Shown: positions 37,450 to 48,533, counted from the first letter of the stretch. The stretch is 64,000 nucleotides of DNA from Actinomycetota bacterium (GCA_009698615.1 WLPU01000006.1:19958-83957); one strand, 5' to 3'. Notes: generated by a model not told the origin, from the sequence alone. Program-made: numbers and translations.

Positions 37450-38177
37450 CGCCGCTCCACAAGAGGAAGGCTACGAAGTCCGCGCTCTAAATGCCACTGT
37501 AGGTAGGCAGCGATGAGCCCACTCGCCTCACGTTGATGCTTTCCTTCGCTCGAATTGGCAACTTCCCAATCCATTTTCAATAGCGCCGACATCAAGTTCA
37601 ATGTTTCGGGAGCAGGTGTTGCCGAAGCCGATGGGCGGCAATCGATACATACGCTTCCACCACCCACGAGCGAAAAATATCTATGAGGGCCAGGTTTTTC
37701 GCAGCGAGAACACGTTGTCATAGATGGTTCATAGCCTCCAATAGCCAAAGAGCGCAATAAGAATGCATCCAGGATGAGTGATGAATCGTAACGATTTTCA
37801 GCCAACGCCTTGAGGCCCCCGACAACAAGCAAGAATTCTTGAAGGGCTGGTTCATGTTCTTGTGATGTGAAACGCTCTGCGGTTTCCAAAATCGCAGATG
37901 CGATAGTCCAGCGTTGATAATCATGAGAAATGTTTTCGCCGTAGTTCATGATTGCTTCAACCTGCGTCACAGTGTCAAAAGTTTTCCCGACGTAGAGCTG
38001 AATATCCACATGGCTTCCAGGTTCTAGCCGTGCACCAAATTTAGATTTAGTTCGGCGAACACCTTTGGCGACGCCACGGATTCGCCCGTGATCGCGGGTG
38101 AGCATCGTGACGATACGGTCTGCCTCGCCCAATTTTTGCGTGCGAAGCACAATTGCTTCATCACGATAAAGGCTCAT
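37446..38177 (-). CDS. recO: DNA repair protein RecO
   Basis: A 243-residue RecO: N-terminal OB fold ([20 protein letters not shown]), helical middle and a zinc motif [13 protein letters not shown] with CIDC. It loads RecA with RecR and anneals single strands. It is followed by uppS in the order common in actinobacteria. Confidence 0.93.
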   Translation of the reverse strand: MSLYRDEAIVLRTQKLGEADRIVTMLTRDHGRIRGVAKGVRRTKSKFGARLEPGSHVDIQLYVGKTFDTVTQVEAIMNYGENISHDYQRWTIASAILETAERFTSQEHEPALQEFLLVVGGLKALAENRYDSSLILDAFLLRSLAIGGYEPSMTTCSRCEKPGPHRYFSLVGGGSVCIDCRPSASATPAPETLNLMSALLKMDWEVANSSEGKHQREASGLIAAYLQWHLERGLRSLPLVERR

Positions 38178-38198
38178 GGCCCAACCGTAATGGCAGTA

Positions 38199-39917
<1,719 letters not shown>

Positions 39918-39930
39918 TTACTGCTCCTTT

Positions 39931-39976
39931 TAATTCGCGGGGTTTAAGGGTTTTACCGGTATGCCAAAACCCCGCG
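39931..39976 (-). promoter_or_regulatory. Hairpin just upstream of the leuA RBS
   Basis: On the minus strand CGCGGGGTTT (39967-39976) pairs perfectly with AAACCCCGCG (39936-39945) across a 21-base loop. The stem ends five bases before the AAAGGAG ribosome-binding site. It could act as the terminator/attenuator stem, competing with CCCC/GGGG pairings next to the leader stop. Confidence 0.65.
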
Positions 39977-39989
39977 ACGAGGGGACCGG

Positions 39990-40037
39990 TTAGAGGGCCC
40001 CGCCACGGCAGCGAAGGAGGAGGCTGCCTAACTTCAT
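39990..40037 (-). CDS. leuL: Leucine-rich leader peptide of leuA
   Basis: A 15-codon ORF translating to MKLGSLLLRCRGGAL, with five Leu codons including three in a row. GGCAGC and GCTGCC flank the three-Leu run and can pair as a stem. A TANNNT box (40044-40049) ends six bases before the ATG, so the leader may start at the first transcribed base. It fits classical leucine attenuation, as proposed for leuA of actinobacteria. Confidence 0.85.
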   Translation of the reverse strand: MKLGSLLLRCRGGAL

Positions 40038-40053
40038 AGTGCAAGGGTAACCG

Positions 40054-41037
40054 CTACTCGCCGGGGAAAACAACCCCGGTTTGAGCGCGAATTGCATCCA
40101 TCACTTTCATTATCTCCACAGATTCGTTGAGCGGCATCACGGGACTAGAGAGCAGGCCTTCTCTCACGCACTTTTCAACGTGTAAGCCTTGATATTGCAT
40201 TCCGCGCCCTTGGACTTTCTCTTCATAGCGTTGGACAACTTTGCCATCATTATCAAAGACAGTAAAAGAGGTCTGTTCATAAAAATTCTTATCCAGCTCT
40301 ATGCGACCGAGCGTGCCAACTATCGAGCCAATTACAGTTCCGGCCATCGTCATACAAGTTTGCAAGACTGCATGGCTGCCATTTTTGTATTCGAAGAGCA
40401 TTGAAGTGATCTCATCAAGACCGCGATCATTGACAAGCCCGCGCGCATTGATGACATCTGGAATTCCAAGGACTCGTACAGCAAATGAAATTGGGTAAAT
40501 ACCAAGATCAAGTAGCGCTCCACCACCCAGAGATGGTTCCCATAGACGTGGCACCTTTGTAATAGGGAGGAATTGGCTGTGGTCGGCGTGCACATAATGT
40601 GGGACACCAATCTTGCCTGATTTGATCACTTCAAAAACAGCATCCATCGTAGGAAGGAATCGGGTCCACATCGCTTCCATAACAAAAACGCCTTTGCGCT
40701 TTGCTGCCTCGGCAATGGCACTGGCTTGCTTTGCATTAATAGTGAAGGGTTTTTCAAGAAGTACATGCTTACCAGCTTCAATAGCAAGCAAAGCATCGCG
40801 CATATGCATCGACTGCGGCGTGGAAACATAGACGATGTCTACTTCTGGGTCTGCCACTAGCGCTGCGTAGCCATCGTGGCGATTTGGGATATTGAACTTG
40901 TCGGCAAATGCGTTGGCGCTAGCTAAATCTCGTGCACCTACTGCCTGAATCTTCATCCCTGCAATCTGAAAATCTCTGGCAATTGTCAGTGCAATTTTTC
41001 CAGCAGATAACAATCCCCAACGAAGTTCAGTAGCCAT
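40054..41037 (-). CDS. Gfo/Idh/MocA-family oxidoreductase
   Basis: A 327-residue NAD(P)-dependent oxidoreductase. The Rossmann part begins RWGLLSAGKIALTIARDF; VYVSTPQSMH and the catalytic-region EKPFTINAKQA (Glu-Lys-Pro) follow, then the C-terminal alpha/beta domain with GGGALLDLGIYPI. Resembles trans-dihydrobenzenediol/sugar dehydrogenases. Substrate unknown. Ends 17 bases before the leuA leader ATG. Confidence 0.88.
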   Translation of the reverse strand: MATELRWGLLSAGKIALTIARDFQIAGMKIQAVGARDLASANAFADKFNIPNRHDGYAALVADPEVDIVYVSTPQSMHMRDALLAIEAGKHVLLEKPFTINAKQASAIAEAAKRKGVFVMEAMWTRFLPTMDAVFEVIKSGKIGVPHYVHADHSQFLPITKVPRLWEPSLGGGALLDLGIYPISFAVRVLGIPDVINARGLVNDRGLDEITSMLFEYKNGSHAVLQTCMTMAGTVIGSIVGTLGRIELDKNFYEQTSFTVFDNDGKVVQRYEEKVQGRGMQYQGLHVEKCVREGLLSSPVMPLNESVEIMKVMDAIRAQTGVVFPGE

Positions 41038-41070
41038 TTTTACGCCTCTCGATAGAAAACCTGGGTAAGA

Positions 41071-42387
41071 CTAAAGGATAGGTAGGTAGCGATCCAATTC
41101 ATAGGCACTGACTTGGCGGCGATAGTCATCCCACTCGGCGCGCTTATTTCGCAAGACATACTCGAAAACGTGTTCTCCCAAGGTCTCGCGCACTAGCTCA
41201 CTTTTTTCCATCGCCAAGATGGCCTCATTGAGGTTGTTAGGTAGACCAATCACCTCTGGAGAATCCGAAAGCTCGTACTTTTGCGCCACACCCTTAAGTC
41301 CTGCCGCCAACATCACGGCATAGGCCAAATATGGATTGCAAGCGGAATCCGGAGAACGAAATTCAATACGGGTGGAGTTTTCCTTATTTGGTTTATACAT
41401 CGGCACCCGCACTAAAGCGCTGCGGTTGTTATGACCCCAATTAGCAAAAGCTGGTGCCTCTCCTCCGCCATGCAGACGCTTATAAGAATTGACCCACTGA
41501 TTTGTGATGGCAGTTATTTCTGGAGCATGGCGCAGAAGTCCGGCAATAAAAGAGCGACCGACCTTAGACAGGTTGTACTGGGCGGTGGCATCGTAGAAAG
41601 CATTTCTTTCACCTTCAAATAATGAAACGTGGGTATGCATTCCAGAGCCAGGGTGGTCAGTAAAAGGTTTAGGAATAAAAGATGCGTGGAAATCTTGTTC
41701 CAGAGCGACTTCTTTCACAACATGGCGGAAAGTCATGATGTTATCTGCAGTGCTCAGGGCATCGGCATATCGAAGATCGATCTCTTGTTGACCAGGTGCT
41801 CCTTCATGATGGCTAAATTCAACGCTAATTCCCATAGCCTCCAGCATGGTGATTGCCTGGCGACGAAAATCGTGGCCTACAACCGCTGGAGTGTGATCGA
41901 AATATCCACCCGAATCAACAGGGACCGGACTTTTACCTGGTTCTGGCCGATCTTTAAATAAAAAGAATTCGATCTCTGGATGCGTGTAACAGGTATATCC
42001 CATCGCAGTTGCTTTTTCTAAAGTACGACGCAATACATGGCGTGGGTCAGCAGGAGATGGATTCCCGTCAGGCATCACAATGTCGCAGTACATGCGGGCA
42101 GACCCTGGAGATTCAGTGCGCCAGGGCAAGATAGAAAAAGTAGCTGGATCTGGCTTTACCAACATGTCAGATTCGCTCACTCGAGCAAATCCTTCAATAG
42201 CAGAACCATCAAAACCAATTCCTTCTTCAAAGGCATTTGCTAACTCTGCGGGTGCGATCGCTACTGACTTGAGAAAACCAAGTACGTCGGTAAACCATAA
42301 ACGCACAAAACGAATATTGCGCTCCTCAAGAGTGCGAAGAACGAACTCTTGTTGTTTGCGCAGTTGGGAATCTGCAGATGTGCTCAT
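41071..42387 (-). CDS. glnA: Type I glutamine synthetase (GlnA2-like)
   Basis: A 438-residue glutamine synthetase. VRLWFTDVLGFLKSV, GFDGSAIEGFARVSESDM, HHEGAPGQQEIDLRYADAL and the GSGMHTHVSLF segment are typical. The C-terminus ends YELDRYLPIL and lacks the adenylylation-site Tyr loop of GSI-beta, so it belongs to the unadenylylated GlnA2 group. It follows cysE by 44 bases. Confidence 0.93.
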   Translation of the reverse strand: MSTSADSQLRKQQEFVLRTLEERNIRFVRLWFTDVLGFLKSVAIAPAELANAFEEGIGFDGSAIEGFARVSESDMLVKPDPATFSILPWRTESPGSARMYCDIVMPDGNPSPADPRHVLRRTLEKATAMGYTCYTHPEIEFFLFKDRPEPGKSPVPVDSGGYFDHTPAVVGHDFRRQAITMLEAMGISVEFSHHEGAPGQQEIDLRYADALSTADNIMTFRHVVKEVALEQDFHASFIPKPFTDHPGSGMHTHVSLFEGERNAFYDATAQYNLSKVGRSFIAGLLRHAPEITAITNQWVNSYKRLHGGGEAPAFANWGHNNRSALVRVPMYKPNKENSTRIEFRSPDSACNPYLAYAVMLAAGLKGVAQKYELSDSPEVIGLPNNLNEAILAMEKSELVRETLGEHVFEYVLRNKRAEWDDYRRQVSAYELDRYLPIL

Positions 42388-42431
42388 GGGTACATCGTGC
42401 CAAGGCCGCGTTACGGCCGTGTTAACTGCCC

Positions 42432-42938
42432 TTAGATCGTAAAAAACTCCGACAGATCAAGGTTTGCACGCTCAGCGACATCCTGGGTAATCAATGTATT
42501 GGCGCCGATCACCGCATTGTTTCCGATGGTGACATCGCCGATGATGCGAGCACCTGCTCCAATCACAACGCCATTTCCCACTGTGGGATGGCGCTTGCCT
42601 TTCTTATAGGAGCGGGCACCAAGTGTGACATCGTGATACATCATGACATCATCACCGATGACCGATGTCTCGCCAATCACTACTCCCATGCCGTGATCGA
42701 TAAAGAATCTACGACCAATGGTTGCTCCAGGGTGAATCTCAATTCCTGTTGCAGTTCGCGTTAAATTTGACCAGATACGCGCAACTAATTTGAACTTATG
42801 GTTCCAGAGCCAGTGCGCCATTCGATGTCCCCACACAGCATGTGGCCCAGGATAGGCAAGCAAAATCTCTAGACGATTTCTCGCAGCAGGATCGCGAGTG
42901 AGAGCGTTAGTGAGATCTTCGAAAATACGCAGTGACAT
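42432..42938 (-). CDS. cysE: Serine O-acetyltransferase
   Basis: A 168-residue short CysE with left-handed beta-helix hexapeptide repeats ([39 protein letters not shown]). The catalytic His of the HPGA and DHG motifs is present. It makes O-acetylserine for CysK. It starts on the base next to the cysK stop, so the two form one operon. Confidence 0.94.
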   Translation of the reverse strand: MSLRIFEDLTNALTRDPAARNRLEILLAYPGPHAVWGHRMAHWLWNHKFKLVARIWSNLTRTATGIEIHPGATIGRRFFIDHGMGVVIGETSVIGDDVMMYHDVTLGARSYKKGKRHPTVGNGVVIGAGARIIGDVTIGNNAVIGANTLITQDVAERANLDLSEFFTI

Positions 42939-43868
42939 TTATTCCACCAAGTCCTTATACAAGATTGTTGAAAGATAACGCTCACCAAAAGAGGGAATGA
43001 TGACGACAATATTCTTGCCTGCAAACTCGGGACGCTTTGCTACTTGGGATGCTGCCCAGAGTGCAGCACCTGACGAAATGCCCGCGAGGATTCCTTCTTC
43101 TGCACCAGCGCGACGGGCGTATGCAATGGCGTCATCATTGGCAACATCGAATACCTCGTCATAAACCTTCGTATCCAAAATGTTTGGGATGAAGTTAGCG
43201 CCAATTCCTTGCAATGGATGTCCAGCCGGAGTTCCGCCAGTAAGCAATGGCGATGCCGCTGGCTCGACTGCAAATATCTTCACCTTGGGATTGCGCTCTT
43301 TTAATACTTGCCCAACGCCAGTGATAGTTCCACCTGTACCGATGCCAGCAACAACGGCAGCAACTGTGCCCTCGGTATCTCGCCAAATTTCCTCAGCCGT
43401 TGTCTGGCGGTGAATTTCGGGGTTTGCGCCATTTTCAAATTGGCGCACCAATACTGCTCCATCACTTGTACCAATTTCTTCAGCTTTTGCTACCGCCCCG
43501 CGCATACCTTCGGCAGCGGGGGTTAAGACAAGCTCTGCTCCAAAGGCACGCAGGAGCATTCGGCGTTCTTTCGACATGGAATCAGGCATCGTCAAAATAA
43601 CTTTATATCCGCGAGCAGCTCCCACCATGGCAAGTGCAATGCCCGTATTACCTGATGTTGCCTCAACAATTGTGCCACCGGGTTTGAGCTCGCCGCTTTT
43701 CTCTGCAGCATCCACCATTGCCACGCCAATTCGGTCCTTGATAGTGCTGGTGGGGTTGTAGAACTCCAACTTTGCATAAACATTGGCACTAGCGCCATCC
43801 ATGATGCGATTGAGGCGAACAAGCGGTGTATTTCCTACAACTTCTGTGATGTTGTTATAAACCTTCAT
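42939..43868 (-). CDS. cysK: Cysteine synthase (O-acetylserine sulfhydrylase)
   Basis: A 309-residue PLP enzyme. The Lys for PLP lies in [14 protein letters not shown], the substrate loop is [12 protein letters not shown], and the phosphate-binding [12 protein letters not shown] follows; SSGAA is C-terminal. It combines O-acetylserine with sulfide to cysteine. The RBS AAGGAG lies 5 bases from the ATG and directly adjoins a segment able to pair with the leader. Confidence 0.95.
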   Translation of the reverse strand: MKVYNNITEVVGNTPLVRLNRIMDGASANVYAKLEFYNPTSTIKDRIGVAMVDAAEKSGELKPGGTIVEATSGNTGIALAMVGAARGYKVILTMPDSMSKERRMLLRAFGAELVLTPAAEGMRGAVAKAEEIGTSDGAVLVRQFENGANPEIHRQTTAEEIWRDTEGTVAAVVAGIGTGGTITGVGQVLKERNPKVKIFAVEPAASPLLTGGTPAGHPLQGIGANFIPNILDTKVYDEVFDVANDDAIAYARRAGAEEGILAGISSGAALWAASQVAKRPEFAGKNIVVIIPSFGERYLSTILYKDLVE

Positions 43869-44034
43869 GACTGCTCCTTGGTATTTCGGTTATTGATTCT
43901 GCGGATGGGTTAGAAACTAAAACTTTTGTGAAGCAGTTTTAGTCACTGCATGCGCAGGTGCAAGCGCGGCCGAAATCAATCACACGTCGACGTGTGAAAT
44001 ACCAATCATTGATTTCCAACATGAGTAAATTTTA
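43869..44034 (-). promoter_or_regulatory. Cysteine-responsive leader of cysK-cysE
   Basis: A TAAAAT box (44029-44034) ends six bases before a leader ATG. GGTATTTC (43996-44003) is complementary to GAAATACC (43880-43887), which abuts the AAGGAG site; ATTGATT (43972-43980 region) pairs with AATCAAT (43892-43898) or, alternatively, with GAAATCAAT at 44008-44016. A 9-bp stem with 10-base loop lies at 43916-43943. These rival pairings suggest an RNA switch. Confidence 0.75.
43939..44022 (-). CDS. Cys-rich leader peptide of cysK
   Basis: A 27-residue ORF. It begins MLEINDWYFTRRRV and ends GRACTCACSD, so Cys codons (TGC) stand at positions 21, 23 and 25, close to the stop. The codons for T-R-R-R-V form the 16-bp palindrome CACACGTCGACGTGTG. 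A -10-like box just upstream suggests a leaderless message. Cys-rich leaderless ORFs that sense cysteine are known from mycobacteria; this gene looks like a relative. Confidence 0.82.
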   Translation of the reverse strand: MLEINDWYFTRRRVIDFGRACTCACSD

Positions 44035-44093
44035 GCGGGTAATTTCTAAAGCGCTACTTGCGAATTCCTCGCAGATAGCCAATCCTGCTTGGG

Positions 44094-45830
44094 TTATTTA
44101 CCGTTGGATTCATTCCAACGAGAAGTAATAGGCAAGCGCCGATCTTTGCCAAAGGCGCGAGATGAGACTTTGGTGCCAGGCGGATATTGGCGACGCTTGT
44201 ATTCAGCCTTATCTACCATTGCAATAACTCGCTCTACTAATGGGCGATCAAACCCTTGCTCGATCAGAGCTGCACTTCCTTGATCTTGATCGACATAGCG
44301 AAGGAGTATTTGGTCGAGCAATTGGTACTCCGGTAACGAATCAGAATCTTTTTGGCCAGGTCGCAACTCTGCACTAGGTTCTTTTTCAATCGAGCTCACA
44401 GGAATAGGTATCACCTGCCCATTGGCCAGGGCTTGCTCATTTCTCCAACGAGCAAGTGCCCAGACATCGGTTTTGTAAATATCTTTAATTGGGGCAAAGC
44501 CGCCCACGGCATCGCCGTAGAGAGTGGAATACCCGACTGCTAACTCGCTCTTATTTCCTGTTGCTAAAACTAGATGTCCCTCCTGATTCGAAAGTCCCAT
44601 CAAAGTAGTACCCCGTACTCGCGCCTGAACATTTTCTTCGGCTAGCCCGCTGAGTTTTACTGATGAAATAAAGGTAGCCACCATCGGTTCAATCTCAATG
44701 ACTCGATAGTTTATTCCTACATTGGCACAAAGGGCCTTGGCATCTGTCAATGAATGATCAGATGAATACTTACTCGGTAGCGCAACGCCGTGGACGTTCG
44801 TGGCACCCAGAGCATCTGCGGCGATGACCGCAACAAGTGCAGAATCAATTCCACCAGAGACTCCAAGTGCGACAGAGGTAAAATTATTCTTTGCCGCATA
44901 ATCGCGAAGGCCTACAACCAGCGCCTTCCACACCTCTGCTATATCCTCCAGTCGAGGGGCGATACTAGATGCCACAGCAGGGTATGTAGGAATCGGGTTT
45001 TGGCTGATCACAATATCTGGGGTCGAAGAATGTGTTATTGCCTTCACATCAACGATCACAATTTCATCATCAAATTGGGCGGCCCGCGAAATAACTCCAC
45101 CTTTGGCATCGACCACAATGGTGTCGCCATCAAATACCAAATCATCTTGTCCGCCCGTCATATTGACATAGGCCAGCGGGGCGCCGATTTCTTTTGCCCT
45201 GCGTTGCACAAGTGCCAGACGCACATCATCCTTATTTCGCTCATAAGGGCTGCCGTTGGGAACCAATACCAAACCTGGAGTGCGCTCTACTAAATGAGAA
45301 ACACTTCCACCCTCTTGCCAAATATCTTCACAAATTGCAAAGCCCACATCTACCCCGTGGATTCGAGCAACCAGAGATGAATCCCCCGCAACAAAATTTC
45401 TAAACTCATCAAAGACGCCGTAGTTGGGCAAGTGATGCTTGATGTATCGGGCCTTTATTTCTCCATTGTGAATAATGGCGATCGCATTTTGTGGGGCGCC
45501 TTCGGGTTGCCCCAGTCGGCCCACCGAGCCCGCAACTTCATCCAGATAACCGACAACCAGAACGAGGTCACCATGACCATCGCTTTTTGCACGAGTGGCA
45601 ATGCGCGAAATAGCAGCCTTGCTCGCGCTTCGAAAAGATCGACGAAGCGCCAAATCCTCCACCGGATATCCCGTAACCACCATTTCGGGAAATACAACAA
45701 TGTGGGCATTGGCCGTGTGAGCGGTGGCCACCGCCGATGCAATGAGTTCAGCGTTCTTTGCCAGATCGCCCACTGTTGGATTGATCTGTGCAAGTGCTAA
45801 TCGAAGCTGACCTGATCCAAGATCTGGCAT
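44094..45830 (-). CDS. nadE: Glutamine-dependent NAD+ synthetase
   Basis: About 578 residues in two domains. The N-terminal nitrilase-like glutaminase (~5-270) has Glu in FPEMVVTGYP, Lys near RYIKHHLPNYG and Cys in FAICEDIW. The C-terminal synthetase has the PP-loop LGVSGGIDSALVA and KSELAVGYSTLYGDAVGG. It amidates deamido-NAD+ with ATP and glutamine. Start set at ATG 45830 (MPDLGSGQLRLALAQ); the 60-residue extension upstream overlaps panB. Confidence 0.94.
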   Translation of the reverse strand: MPDLGSGQLRLALAQINPTVGDLAKNAELIASAVATAHTANAHIVVFPEMVVTGYPVEDLALRRSFRSASKAAISRIATRAKSDGHGDLVLVVGYLDEVAGSVGRLGQPEGAPQNAIAIIHNGEIKARYIKHHLPNYGVFDEFRNFVAGDSSLVARIHGVDVGFAICEDIWQEGGSVSHLVERTPGLVLVPNGSPYERNKDDVRLALVQRRAKEIGAPLAYVNMTGGQDDLVFDGDTIVVDAKGGVISRAAQFDDEIVIVDVKAITHSSTPDIVISQNPIPTYPAVASSIAPRLEDIAEVWKALVVGLRDYAAKNNFTSVALGVSGGIDSALVAVIAADALGATNVHGVALPSKYSSDHSLTDAKALCANVGINYRVIEIEPMVATFISSVKLSGLAEENVQARVRGTTLMGLSNQEGHLVLATGNKSELAVGYSTLYGDAVGGFAPIKDIYKTDVWALARWRNEQALANGQVIPIPVSSIEKEPSAELRPGQKDSDSLPEYQLLDQILLRYVDQDQGSAALIEQGFDRPLVERVIAMVDKAEYKRRQYPPGTKVSSRAFGKDRRLPITSRWNESNGK

Positions 45831-45909
45831 AGGTAGAAGTCTAACGGGCGCGCTAAACTCGTGGCTCCCAGGGACCTGATTGGCAGGCCTTGAGGCGAGG
45901 AGGATTTTC

Positions 45910-46731
45910 ATGTCCGACCAATCTTTATACGGTGGAGCCACCCATAAGCGCGTGACTATTCGCGATTTGGCAGCAGCCAAAATGCGCGGTGAGAAATGGC
46001 CAATGCTCACTTCCTACGAGCAGATGACTGCAGAAATCTTTGATGAAGCAGGGATTCCAGTTTTGCTCGTGGGCGACAGCGCCGGAAATAATTTTCTCGG
46101 CGAAGAAAACACGATCCCCGTGACCGTTGATGAAATGTTGCCCTTAGTGCGCGCAGTTGTTCGCGGCTCATCACGCGCCCTTGTTATTGCCGACTTACCA
46201 TTTGGTTCTTATGAATCATCTGCCCAACAAGCATTGGCAACATCGGTTCGATTCTTTAAAGAATCAGGAGCCCATGGGGTCAAACTTGAAGGCGCCCATC
46301 TAGAACAAGTACGCGCTCTGGTTGCTGCCGGAATTCCCGTGATGGGACACCTTGGCCTGACTCCGCAATCGCTCCATCAACTCGGTGGCTACAGAGTTCA
46401 AGGCAGGCAAGAAGATGGCGATGTAATTGTGACAGCAGCCCTAGCGCTGCAAGAGGCAGGGGCTTTTGCAATTGTTCTCGAATTGGTCCCAGCGAAATTG
46501 GCCCAGCAGATCACTGCCGCTTTGACTATTCCCACCATCGGAATCGGCGCGGGAAATCAATGCGATGCCCAGGTCTTGGTCTGGACAGATTTGATGGGAA
46601 TAACGAAGAATCCGCCCAAGTTGGCAAAGGCGTATCGCAACATGCGCCAAGAGATGCTTGATGCAACCGCGCAATGGGCCAAAGATGTCGCTACTCAAAC
46701 CTTTCCTGGGCCGGAGAACACCTTTCACTAA
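45910..46731 (+). CDS. panB: 3-methyl-2-oxobutanoate hydroxymethyltransferase
   Basis: A 273-residue PanB, first step of pantothenate synthesis. MLTSYEQMTAEIFDEAG, the metal-binding LLVGDSAGNNFLG, ADLPFGSYE, VKLEGA and GHLGLTPQS are diagnostic. I start at ATG 45910 because GGAGGA lies about 5-10 bases upstream; the frame extends to 45880. It ends one base into the MFS gene. Confidence 0.95.
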   Translation: MSDQSLYGGATHKRVTIRDLAAAKMRGEKWPMLTSYEQMTAEIFDEAGIPVLLVGDSAGNNFLGEENTIPVTVDEMLPLVRAVVRGSSRALVIADLPFGSYESSAQQALATSVRFFKESGAHGVKLEGAHLEQVRALVAAGIPVMGHLGLTPQSLHQLGGYRVQGRQEDGDVIVTAALALQEAGAFAIVLELVPAKLAQQITAALTIPTIGIGAGNQCDAQVLVWTDLMGITKNPPKLAKAYRNMRQEMLDATAQWAKDVATQTFPGPENTFH

Positions 46732-47999
46732 TGGCGCGCATGACAATCGACCTCGGTCCGATGAAAAAATACCGAGATTTCCGATTCTTGTGGACCTCTG
46801 GGCTCATTTCCAACCTCGGTTCGCTCATTACCTATGTGGCGATTCCATTTCAGATCAAAGAACTGACACATTCCTATCTCGCTGTGGGTATTAGTGGAGC
46901 CGTTGAGCTACTTCCTCTGATCTTCTTTGGTCTCTATGGCGGCGTACTTGCAGATGCTGTCGATCGAAAGAAGGTGGTCTGGGCAACTGAGGCAGCCGCT
47001 CTAGTTTTAACCTCAACTCTTCTGGCAAATTCAATGCGTACTCACCCTAGCCTTCTGCTCATCTACATCGTGGCAGGGCTCTTTGCTGCATGTGATGGTT
47101 TGCAACGCCCGAGCGCTGATGCGATGTTGCCCCGATTAGTTGGGCATTCCGACTTGCCCTCGGCCAGTGCGCTGATGAGCCTTCGCCGGCAATTTGCCGT
47201 CATCGTTGGACCTGCAATTGGAGGAGTGATCATCGCATCCTCGTCAGTGTCAGTTGGTTACGGTGCCGATGTATTGTCATTTGTTTTATCGTTGATTCTT
47301 TTGTGGCAAGTAGGTTCGGTGCCTCCGCACGAGCTAGCCGAAAAGCCATCTCTAGCAGCGTTATTTGAAGGTTTGCGATATGCGATGAGTCGACAAGATT
47401 TACTCGGCACATACGTCATAGATTTAGCTGCAATGTTTTTTGCAATGCCCAATGCACTCTTTCCGTTTTGGGCTGACGCACTTGGAGCCCCTTGGGCTCT
47501 GGGATTTTTCTATGCCGCAGCAACTGTTGGAGCACTTGTCATAACTTTGACAAGTGGCTGGATAAAAAGTTACCGATTCCATGGACGAGCCATCACAATT
47601 GCAGCAATCGGGTGGGGTGGGGCAATTGCCTGTGCCGGAATCGTCCACTCCTTGCCATTGGTTTTACTCTTTCTGGCAATTGCCGGGGCTTCTGACATGG
47701 TCAGTGCACTCTTTCGATCCGCCATTTGGAATCAAACAATCCCAGATCAACTCCGGGGCCGATTGGCAGGGATCGAATTGCTTTCGTATTCAGTAGGACC
47801 CCTTGCAGGCCAACTTCGCGCGGCATCGATTGCATCTGCTACTTCATTGTCATTTTCGGTAACTTCCGGCGGATTAATTTGCGTCTTTATGGTCGTTTTA
47901 CTGGCCGGTTTCTTGCCCAAATTTCGGAAATATGACCTCCAAACCAACGAATTTGCGATTCAAGAGCGAAAAAATCGTGAATCTCGCAATTTCGAGTAA
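46731..47999 (+). CDS. MFS exporter (EntS/DHA3-like)
   Basis: About 422 residues, 12 membrane spans. YRDFRFLWTSGLISNLGSLITYVAIPFQI and GVLADAVDRKKVVWATE (the A-motif between TM2 and TM3) match the DHA3/EntS subgroup of drug and siderophore exporters. The start at ATG 46731 overlaps the panB stop; the frame is open upstream but inside panB. Substrate unknown. About 175 bases with no gene follow. Confidence 0.85.
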   Translation: MARMTIDLGPMKKYRDFRFLWTSGLISNLGSLITYVAIPFQIKELTHSYLAVGISGAVELLPLIFFGLYGGVLADAVDRKKVVWATEAAALVLTSTLLANSMRTHPSLLLIYIVAGLFAACDGLQRPSADAMLPRLVGHSDLPSASALMSLRRQFAVIVGPAIGGVIIASSSVSVGYGADVLSFVLSLILLWQVGSVPPHELAEKPSLAALFEGLRYAMSRQDLLGTYVIDLAAMFFAMPNALFPFWADALGAPWALGFFYAAATVGALVITLTSGWIKSYRFHGRAITIAAIGWGGAIACAGIVHSLPLVLLFLAIAGASDMVSALFRSAIWNQTIPDQLRGRLAGIELLSYSVGPLAGQLRAASIASATSLSFSVTSGGLICVFMVVLLAGFLPKFRKYDLQTNEFAIQERKNRESRNFE

Positions 48000-48175
48000 G
48001 AAAATTGGATTATTTTTTATTAAAAACTCTTGACAGCACAAAAATAATGAAAAACGATTTCGCGACACGCACCCAAATATTTGTCACACAATGCTGGTGT
48101 TTTCCTCGATTTACTGACACGCTTCTCCTTGAACAGGTTCGGTGACGGATCGAACCATTCCGATTGGAGAAGTAC

Positions 48176-48526
48176 GTGGCTGCAGCTAAGAAATCTGCTC
48201 CAAAGCGCCGCAAGAAGGCCGCTGCTAAGAAGGCAGCACCAAAGCGCCGTAAGAAAGCTGCTGCGAAAGCAGCTGCACCAAAGAAGCGTCGCAAGAAGGC
48301 CGCTGCTAAGAAGGCAGCACCAAAGAAGCGTCGCAAGAAGGCCGCTGCTAAGAAGGCAGCACCAAAGCGCCGTAAGAAAGCTGCTGCTAAGAAGGCAGCA
48401 CCAAAGAAGCGTCGCAAGAAGGCAGCTGCTAAGAAAGCAGCTCCAAAGCGTCGCAAGAAGAAGGCAGCCGCTTCAGCAGCTGCTCCAAAAAAGCGTCGTC
48501 GTCGCAAGAAGGCAGCCGCTAAGTAA
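48176..48526 (+). CDS. Lys/Ala-rich histone-like repeat protein
   Basis: A 116-residue protein made almost only of Lys, Ala, Arg and Pro, with repeated units such as KKAAPKRRKKAAA. It resembles bacterial H1-like/AlgP-type nucleoid proteins that bind DNA by charge. The GTG start at 48176 has GGAGA 5-10 bases upstream; TTG 48164 is less likely. The coding DNA is itself repetitive (unit ~42-45 bp), so its copy number may vary between strains. Confidence 0.85.
   Translation: MAAAKKSAPKRRKKAAAKKAAPKRRKKAAAKAAAPKKRRKKAAAKKAAPKKRRKKAAAKKAAPKRRKKAAAKKAAPKKRRKKAAAKKAAPKRRKKKAAASAAAPKKRRRRKKAAAK
48182..48520 (+). repeat. Imperfect tandem repeat in the histone-like gene
   Basis: Units of about 42-45 bases with the core AAGAAGGCCGCTGCTAAGAA recur through the whole gene, with synonymous changes (GCCGCT/GCTGCT/GCAGCT). 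Repeats of this kind are prone to slippage and also keep the other frames open. Confidence 0.8.
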
Positions 48527-48533
48527 CATCATT

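Noticed and set aside
44790..45293. Cys/His-rich 167-codon plus-strand frame inside nadE
   Set aside because: It is antisense to the conserved synthetase and glutaminase domains; no family similarity.
45831..46010. 60-residue N-terminal extension of nadE
   Set aside because: It overlaps the panB RBS and coding start on the other strand and shows no family similarity; ATG 45830 begins right at the conserved domain.
48010..48507. 165-codon minus-strand frame opposite the histone-like gene
   Set aside because: It is the antisense of the Lys/Ala repeats (giving Phe/Leu/Arg repeats) and has no ribosome-binding site; the plus-strand reading has GGAGA, a sensible start and a terminator.
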